The translations under genes were made by a program, and so were the position numbers. This document shows, one piece after another, positions 58,606 to 64,000 of a DNA stretch of 64,000 nucleotides. Source of the stretch: Tsukamurella paurometabola DSM 20162 (GTDB lineage Bacteria; Actinomycetota; Actinomycetes; Mycobacteriales; Mycobacteriaceae); the NCBI RefSeq assembly GCF_000092225.1, contig NC_014158.1, positions 1,116,001 to 1,180,000 of the forward strand. The letters run 5' to 3'. Positions within the stretch are counted from its first letter, which is position 1; each line of letters opens with the position of its first letter. A model generated the notes under the pieces. It was given only the letters and a program-made list of their open reading frames with translations. It had not been told where the DNA came from and made no database searches.

Positions 58606-60474
58606 GTGCGGCGACGGTCCATGGGGCTGACGGTGATGTCGGCTCTGCTCGCGGCGACGCTCACCGGGTGCGTGGCGGATCCGCCCCCCGCCGTCCCCGG
58701 ATCGGAGACCTCGGCCCCGCCGCAGGCTCCCGTGGTCAGCGGCGCCACCATCCTGGTCGCGATCGACGGCCTCGGCGCCGGCTTCAACCCGCATCTCGCT
58801 TCCAACAGCTCGCCCGCCGCGCGAGCGCTGGCCTCGATGACATTGCCCAGCGTGTTCCGCGAGGTCAAGCGGCCGGACGGTCGCGTCGAACTGGAACAGA
58901 ACACCGACCTGGTGCCGACCATCGAGCATCCTGCGCCGAAGCAGATCGTGTACACGATCCGGCAGGATGCGCAGTGGTCCGACGGAGCTCCCATCGCCGC
59001 CGAGGACTTCGTCTACCTGTGGGAGTCGATGACCACCGCCCCTGACACCGTGGGTTCGGCCCCGTACCGGCAGATCGAATCGGTGCAGTCCGGTGCCGGC
59101 GGCAAGCGGGTGATCGTCACCCTCAAGGACGATCTACCCGGCTGGCGCACCCTCTTTCAGAATCTGCTCCCCAGTCACCTGGTGAAGGGATCACCCGGCG
59201 GGTTCAACGGCGCCATGCGCGACCGGATCCCCGCCTCGGGCGCGGGCTACCTGGTCAAGAAGGTCGACGTGGCCCGCGATGAGGTGACCCTCGAACGTAA
59301 CGATCGCTATTGGATGAACCCGGCTCGCGTCGAGCGCATCGTGCTCCGCAAGGGCGGCAGCGATGCCCAACTCGCCAATTCCGTACGCACCGGCGACGTC
59401 CAGGTGGTCGCGGTGCACGGCGGGCCGTCGTTGCTGGCCCAGCTGACGTCGATCTACCAGGTGCGCGCCGCCGAACAGCCCGCGCCGCGCACGCTTTCGC
59501 TCACCCTCAACACCCGCTCGCCGTTCCTGTCCGACGTGGCCGTGCGGCGGGCCCTGCTCGAGGCCGTCAACGTCGATCTGCTGACCACCGTCGGGTCCAG
59601 CGGCGACACCGTCCGGCCCGCCCGCGCGCAGGTACTCGCACCGTCGGATCCCGGCTACTCGCCCACCATGCCCGTCCCGCCCGCGCCGGCCGAGGCGAAG
59701 CGGCGACTGGAACAGGCCCTCGGCGCCGCCGGATACACCTTGCAGGACGCGCCGATCCCGCCCACCCAGAGCGCACCGCCCACCCCGGCGCCGACACCCG
59801 TCACCCCGGCCACACCCGCGCCCGCGACCAGTTCCGACCCGTCGGCGCTGCCCGTCCCGCCGTCGCCCTCGCCCGGCCAGAACGTGCAGCAGTACGTGCG
59901 CGACGGTGTGCCCATGTTCTTGCGGATCGGCGTGCCGCAGGGCAACCAGGAGGCCTTCGCGGTCGCGAGTAATGCCACCGATCAACTGCGTTCGATGGGA
60001 GTGTTCGCCTCCGTCGTGATCCGGGAACCGCAGGTGCTCACCGGCACTGCCCTGCTCGACGGCTCGGTCGATGCGGTGGTCGGCTGGTCCGGCCTGGCGC
60101 CCACCCCCGTCGAGCGGCTCGCTAGCCGCGTCGAATGCCCGCCGCCGCCGAGCTCCTCCAGCGATGCCACGCCGACCGCCACCCCCAGCGCGCGGCCCAG
60201 CATCACCACCGACCCGCAGGCGGTCACCGTCGGCGGCAACCTGGCCGGACTGTGTGATCCCGCGCTCCAGGGACTGGCCCTGGACGGCCTGCGCGGCGGC
60301 CCCATCGATCTCGGAGCGATCGACGCCGACCTGTGGTCCAAGGCCACCGTCCTACCGATCCTGCAGGACGTGACACTGTCCGCGACCGGCCCCACCGTGC
60401 AGGGCGTCACCCTCGACGGCCCGCCGGTGGACGGAGTGTTCACCGGCGTCGACCGGTGGGAGCGCACCAAGTGA
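58606..60474 (+). CDS. lpqW: lipoprotein LpqW, substrate-binding-protein fold
   Basis: A 622-residue lipoprotein: signal peptide with lipobox LTGC (Cys22), then a family 5 solute-binding fold (peptide-binding-protein like: VPTIEHPAPKQIVYTIRQDAQWSDGAPIAAEDFVYLWES). A Pro/Ala/Thr-rich insertion (TQSAPPTPAPTPVTPATPAPATS) breaks the C-terminal lobe. In mycobacteria LpqW steers phosphatidylinositol mannosides toward lipomannan and lipoarabinomannan. GTG 58606 has GGAGGGAG upstream. The stop overlaps mshB. Confidence 0.88.
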   Translation: MRRRSMGLTVMSALLAATLTGCVADPPPAVPGSETSAPPQAPVVSGATILVAIDGLGAGFNPHLASNSSPAARALASMTLPSVFREVKRPDGRVELEQNTDLVPTIEHPAPKQIVYTIRQDAQWSDGAPIAAEDFVYLWESMTTAPDTVGSAPYRQIESVQSGAGGKRVIVTLKDDLPGWRTLFQNLLPSHLVKGSPGGFNGAMRDRIPASGAGYLVKKVDVARDEVTLERNDRYWMNPARVERIVLRKGGSDAQLANSVRTGDVQVVAVHGGPSLLAQLTSIYQVRAAEQPAPRTLSLTLNTRSPFLSDVAVRRALLEAVNVDLLTTVGSSGDTVRPARAQVLAPSDPGYSPTMPVPPAPAEAKRRLEQALGAAGYTLQDAPIPPTQSAPPTPAPTPVTPATPAPATSSDPSALPVPPSPSPGQNVQQYVRDGVPMFLRIGVPQGNQEAFAVASNATDQLRSMGVFASVVIREPQVLTGTALLDGSVDAVVGWSGLAPTPVERLASRVECPPPPSSSSDATPTATPSARPSITTDPQAVTVGGNLAGLCDPALQGLALDGLRGGPIDLGAIDADLWSKATVLPILQDVTLSATGPTVQGVTLDGPPVDGVFTGVDRWERTK

Positions 60475-61364
60475 CCCGGCGCCTGCTGCTGGTGCACGCG
60501 CACCCCGACGACGAGACGATCACCACCGGCGGCACCATCGCCCGCTATCTCTCCGAGGGAGCCGAAGTCACCGTCGTGACCTGCACGCTCGGCGAGGAGG
60601 GCGAGGTGATGGACCCGCCCTATGCACAGCTCGTCGCGGATCAGGCGGATCAACTGGGCGGTTACCGGATCGCCGAACTGACCCGCGCGCTGGCCGCGCT
60701 CAGCGAGCCCGCCGGTCCGGTGCTCCGTCCGCGGTTCCTGGGAGGCGCCGGACGGTGGCGCGATTCCGGGATGGCGGGCACACCCGCCGCCGATCATCCG
60801 CGCGCGTTCGCCAGCGCCGATCGGATCGCCGCCGATGGCCCCGTGGCCCTGCTCGCCGGGATCATCCGCGAGCTGCGCCCCCAGGTGGTGGTGACCTACG
60901 ACCAGGTCGGCGGCTACGGCCACCCCGACCACATCGCCGCGCACACCGTGACCACCGCCGCCGTCGACGCGGCGGCCGCGTCCGGTCTGCCGGGCGAGCA
61001 GTGGGCGGTCGCCAAGCTGTACTGGACCGTTGCGGGCCGTGGGCAGATCGACCGCGGCGTCGCGGCATTCGCGGAGACCGAGCTGCCGGGCGACTGGAGT
61101 GTTCCGGAGAGCGCGTCACTGCCCGCCCACGACGACGCCGCGCTCACCGCGCTCATCGATACCCGCGACGTGGCCGGCCGGAAGGTCGCGGCGTTGCGTG
61201 CACACGCGACACAGCTCGCCGTTGCGCCGTGCGGTACCGCCTTCGCGCTCACCAATCTCATCGCGCAACCCGTTCTCACCGAGGAGGCCTACATCCTGGT
61301 CCGCGGCACCGCCGCGCCGGGTCCGGACGGTCTCGAACGCGACCTCTTCGCGGGGCTCGAATGA
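60471..61364 (+). CDS. mshB: N-acetyl-GlcN-Ins deacetylase, mycothiol biosynthesis
   Basis: A 297-residue zinc deacetylase acting on GlcNAc-inositol in mycothiol synthesis. Zinc and catalytic motif HAHPDDE (His11, Asp14) near the N-terminus and [11 protein letters not shown] midway. GTG 60471 overlaps the lpqW stop (GTGA). It resembles Rv1170. Mycothiol buffers the redox state sensed by the SigH/RshA pair encoded 40 kb away. The stop overlaps the next gene. Confidence 0.93.
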   Translation: MTRRLLLVHAHPDDETITTGGTIARYLSEGAEVTVVTCTLGEEGEVMDPPYAQLVADQADQLGGYRIAELTRALAALSEPAGPVLRPRFLGGAGRWRDSGMAGTPAADHPRAFASADRIAADGPVALLAGIIRELRPQVVVTYDQVGGYGHPDHIAAHTVTTAAVDAAAASGLPGEQWAVAKLYWTVAGRGQIDRGVAAFAETELPGDWSVPESASLPAHDDAALTALIDTRDVAGRKVAALRAHATQLAVAPCGTAFALTNLIAQPVLTEEAYILVRGTAAPGPDGLERDLFAGLE

Positions 61365-61714
61365 ACCGCGGACTCGATGCGCTCGCCTACGCCCTCGCCG
61401 CGTTCGGCGGCGCGGTCTGCGCGGTGGGTGCCACGATGTACCTCCATCTCTACATCGGCTCCGTACCGATGCCCATCTCCGCGATCGGCTTCGGCGCCCT
61501 GCTCGCCGGGATCTCCGTCGCGTGCGGACGGCTCGGGGGAGAAGCCCGATTCGCTGCGATCCCCGTGATCGCATTCCTGATCGTCGTTGTCGTCTTCTTG
61601 CTGGGTGGGCCCGGGAACAGCATCATGTACACCGACTGGAGACTGCCGCTGCTGCTCGTTTGCGGAATCGGAATGCCCGTCGCCGCGGGGTACCTGGCAT
61701 CATCGGAGAGGTGA
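61361..61714 (+). CDS. small membrane protein (Rv1171-like)
   Basis: A 117-residue protein with about four membrane helices ([73 protein letters not shown]). It has ATG overlap with mshB and its stop overlaps fbiC (GTGA), so four genes lpqW-mshB-this-fbiC form a tightly coupled operon. Corresponds to Rv1171 by position; function unknown. Confidence 0.8.
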   Translation: MNRGLDALAYALAAFGGAVCAVGATMYLHLYIGSVPMPISAIGFGALLAGISVACGRLGGEARFAAIPVIAFLIVVVVFLLGGPGNSIMYTDWRLPLLLVCGIGMPVAAGYLASSER

Positions 61715-64000
61715 CGGACGCCCACACGCCGACTCCCGCGCTTCTACCGATGCCCTCGGTGCCGAAGCGAACGGCGGAGCCGTACCAGCCGACCCCCTCC
61801 GCGATGCGCCGTGCCCTACGCCGGGCGCGCGACGGAGCCACGCTCAACGTCGATGAGGCGCAGGTGTTGCTCGCCGCCCGCGGCGACGATCTAGCGGACC
61901 TCTGCGTCTCGGCCTCCCGGGTGCGGGACGCGGGCTTGCGCGAGGCCGGACTGGTCGACGAGGCCGGGGTCGGGCAGGTGACCTACTCCAAGAGCGTGTT
62001 CATCCCGCTCACCCGGCTGTGCCGCGACCGGTGCCACTACTGCACCTTCGTGACGGTGCCGGGCAAATTGGCCGCCGAGGGACATGGCGCCTTCCTCGAA
62101 CCCGACGAGGTGCTCGACATCGCGCGGCGCGGCGCCGAGTTGGGCTGCCAGGAGGCGTTGTTCACGCTGGGCGATCGCCCCGAGGACCGCTGGGAAGCGG
62201 CGCGGGTCTGGCTCGACGAGCGCGGCTACGACTCCACCCTGGACTACGTGCGCGCCATGTCGATCCGGGTGCTTGAAGAGACCGGCCTGTTGCCGCACCT
62301 GAACCCGGGCGTCACCAGCTGGGAGGAGCTCACCCGTCTCAAGCCGGTATCCGCGTCGATGGGCATGATGCTGGAGACCACGTCCGAGCGACTGTTCACC
62401 GAGAAGGGGCAGGCGCACTACGGCTCTCCCGATAAGGATCCCGCGGTGCGGCTGCGCGTCCTGCAGGACGCCGGCCGACTGTCGGTGCCCTACACCACCG
62501 GTCTGCTGGTGGGGATCGGCGAGAACGAGCGAGAGCGCGCCGAGTCGATCCTCGCGATCCGCAAGGTGCACAAGGCCTTCGGGCACATTCAAGAGGTGAT
62601 CATCCAGAACTTCCGCGCCAAGCCGGACACGGCCATGCGGAACGTGGCCGATCTGGGGCTCGACGAGTACCGGGCGACGATCGCCGTGACCCGCCTTGTG
62701 CTGGGGCCGAAGATGCGCGTACAGGCTCCGCCGAACCTGGTGTCGGGGGAGGAGTGCCGCCTGCTGCTGGAGGCCGGTATCGATGACTGGGGCGGCGTCT
62801 CGCCGGTGACACCCGATCATGTGAACCCCGAGCGGCCGTGGCCCGACCTCGACGCACTGCGGAACCTCACGGCCGAGGCGGGATTCGGATTGCAGCAGCG
62901 TCTGGCCGTCCATCCCGAATACGTGCGTGCCGGGAACCCATGGATCGACCCCCGGGTGGCCCCGCACGTCGCCGCCCTCGCCGATCCGGCGACGGGGCTC
63001 GCGGATCCGCAGGCGTACCCGGTCGGCCTGCCCTGGCAGGAGCCCGACGAGGAGTGGGCGTCGTCCGGGCGCATCGACCTCAATACCGCCATCGACACTG
63101 ACGGCCGCAACACCGACACCCGCTCCGATCTGGGCTCGGCCTTCGGTGATTGGGAGACGGTACGCGAGCAGGTGCTCTCGCTCTCCGCGCCCGAGAAGGT
63201 GGAATCCGATGTGCTGTCGGCCCTGCGAGCGGCGGAGAAGAACCCGGGCGGCCTGTCCGACGATCAGTACCGCGCGCTGGCCTACGCGGACGGGCAGGGC
63301 CTCGAAGCGCTGGTCGCGCTCGCCGACCAACTGCGCCGAGATACGGTGGGCGACACCGTGACCTACGTGGTCAACCGGAACATCAACTTCACCAACATCT
63401 GCTACACCGGCTGCCGGTTCTGCGCCTTCGCGCAACGCAAGGGCGATGCCGACGCGTTCACGCTGTCGATGAAGGAGGTCGCCGACCGCGCTGAGGAGGC
63501 GTGGCAGGTGGGAGCCACCGAGGTGTGCATGCAGGGCGGTATCGACCCCGACCTGCCCGCCACCGGCTACGCCGATCTGGTGCGCGCAGTGAAGCAGCGG
63601 GTGCCGGGCATGCATGTGCACGCGTTCAGCCCGATGGAGATCGTCAACGGCGCGGCCCGGTCCGGCGAGTCCGTGCGCGACTGGCTGATCGGGTTGCGCG
63701 AGGCGGGTCTGGACACCATCCCGGGTACCGCCGCCGAGATCCTGGACGACGAGGTGCGGTGGGTTCTCACCAAGGGCAAGCTGCCCACCTCGGCGTGGAT
63801 CGATGTGGTCACCACCGCACATGAGGTGGGTATCCGCTCCAGCTCGACGATGATGTACGGCCACGTCGACAATCCGGCGCACTGGGTGACGCATCTCAAT
63901 GTGCTCAAGGGCATCCAAGACCGGACCGGCGGCTTCACCGAGTTCGTCCCGCTGCCCTTCGTGCACCAGAGCGCCCCGCTGTACCTCGCCGGCGCCGCCC
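61711..64000 (+). CDS. fbiC: F420 chromophore (F0) synthase FbiC, partial at window end
   Basis: The first 763 codons of a bifunctional radical-SAM enzyme; the usual length is about 860, so the 3' end is outside. It builds 7,8-didemethyl-8-hydroxy-5-deazariboflavin from tyrosine and a flavin precursor. Two radical SAM clusters are seen: CRDRCHYC in the CofG-like half and CYTGCRFC in the CofH-like half. Both halves are complete at their cluster sites. GTG 61711 overlaps the preceding stop. It matches Rv1173 and confirms F420 production for the F420-type enzymes in the window. Confidence 0.95.
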   Translation, partial: MTDAHTPTPALLPMPSVPKRTAEPYQPTPSAMRRALRRARDGATLNVDEAQVLLAARGDDLADLCVSASRVRDAGLREAGLVDEAGVGQVTYSKSVFIPLTRLCRDRCHYCTFVTVPGKLAAEGHGAFLEPDEVLDIARRGAELGCQEALFTLGDRPEDRWEAARVWLDERGYDSTLDYVRAMSIRVLEETGLLPHLNPGVTSWEELTRLKPVSASMGMMLETTSERLFTEKGQAHYGSPDKDPAVRLRVLQDAGRLSVPYTTGLLVGIGENERERAESILAIRKVHKAFGHIQEVIIQNFRAKPDTAMRNVADLGLDEYRATIAVTRLVLGPKMRVQAPPNLVSGEECRLLLEAGIDDWGGVSPVTPDHVNPERPWPDLDALRNLTAEAGFGLQQRLAVHPEYVRAGNPWIDPRVAPHVAALADPATGLADPQAYPVGLPWQEPDEEWASSGRIDLNTAIDTDGRNTDTRSDLGSAFGDWETVREQVLSLSAPEKVESDVLSALRAAEKNPGGLSDDQYRALAYADGQGLEALVALADQLRRDTVGDTVTYVVNRNINFTNICYTGCRFCAFAQRKGDADAFTLSMKEVADRAEEAWQVGATEVCMQGGIDPDLPATGYADLVRAVKQRVPGMHVHAFSPMEIVNGAARSGESVRDWLIGLREAGLDTIPGTAAEILDDEVRWVLTKGKLPTSAWIDVVTTAHEVGIRSSSTMMYGHVDNPAHWVTHLNVLKGIQDRTGGFTEFVPLPFVHQSAPLYLAGAA

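Noticed and set aside
61891-63966. 691-codon minus-strand frame opposite fbiC
   Set aside because: fbiC carries both radical SAM motifs on the plus strand; the opposite frame has no recognisable protein.

Overview
The window is high-GC actinobacterial DNA from a mycolic-acid bacterium (order Mycobacteriales). Much of the gene order follows Mycobacterium tuberculosis Rv3229c-Rv3200c (desaturase, rsgA, aroA, sigH-rshA, pdtaS, whiB1, rhlE, moeZ, adnAB, potassium channel) and then Rv1165-Rv1173 (typA, lpqW, mshB, fbiC). The gene set suggests Tsukamurella or a close relative; this is inferred from gene content recalled from memory, not from a database search. No rRNA, tRNA or CRISPR array was seen.

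Layout. 1-6.9 kb: a secreted protein, two tandem membrane fatty-acyl desaturases, a ferredoxin reductase, a ferritin-fold hydrolase with a GNAT enzyme, and msrA. 6.9-13 kb: rsgA/aroA, a repeat-tailed secreted protein, soxR with an SRAP protein, and a double-domain secreted protease. 13.1-13.8 kb: an AT-rich patch with a small secreted protein behind a Cys-rich upstream ORF. 13.8-18 kb: aldehyde dehydrogenase, two-domain acyl-CoA reductase, YbaK. 18-22 kb: sigH-rshA, the 24-codon ribosomal gene bL37, pdtaS and whiB1. 22-34.4 kb: housekeeping genes. 34.4-39.7 kb: FadD-type ligase, a two-repeat unknown, F420-type enzyme, CbiX-like, alkyltransferase-like protein and hydrolase. 39.8-46.4 kb: the AdnAB helicase-nuclease. 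46.5-50.5 kb: a secreted alpha/beta hydrolase gene cut by a 1.78-kb IS30-family element. 50.5-56.2 kb: DoxX, K+ channel, LLM oxidoreductase, DUF222-HNH, CDF transporter, TetR. 56.2-64 kb: a small Cys-rich protein under an IdeR-type iron box, typA, lpqW, mshB and fbiC (runs off the end).

How the genes work together. A thiol/oxidative-stress theme runs through the window. SigH-type promoters (GGRAAY-N18-GTT, identical spacing) precede sigH itself, the ferredoxin reductase, msrA and moeZ; mycothiol synthesis (mshB) and SoxR are also present. A second theme is F420: fbiC makes the deazaflavin chromophore, and two Ddn-like proteins and one LLM oxidoreductase may use it. A third is fatty-acyl modification. 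Many starts lie 6-8 nt after a TANNNT -10 box and are probably leaderless.

Most notable: (1) the IS30-family element carries a 52-aa His-rich metal-binding passenger gene with its own promoter, has 29-bp terminal repeats and a 3-bp target duplication, and its removal exactly restores a 719-codon hydrolase frame; (2) a near-consensus iron box overlaps the -10 of a four-cysteine protein of unknown function; (3) a four-Cys 22-codon upstream ORF overlaps the next start (TTGA); (4) a set of four SigH-type promoters with identical spacing.
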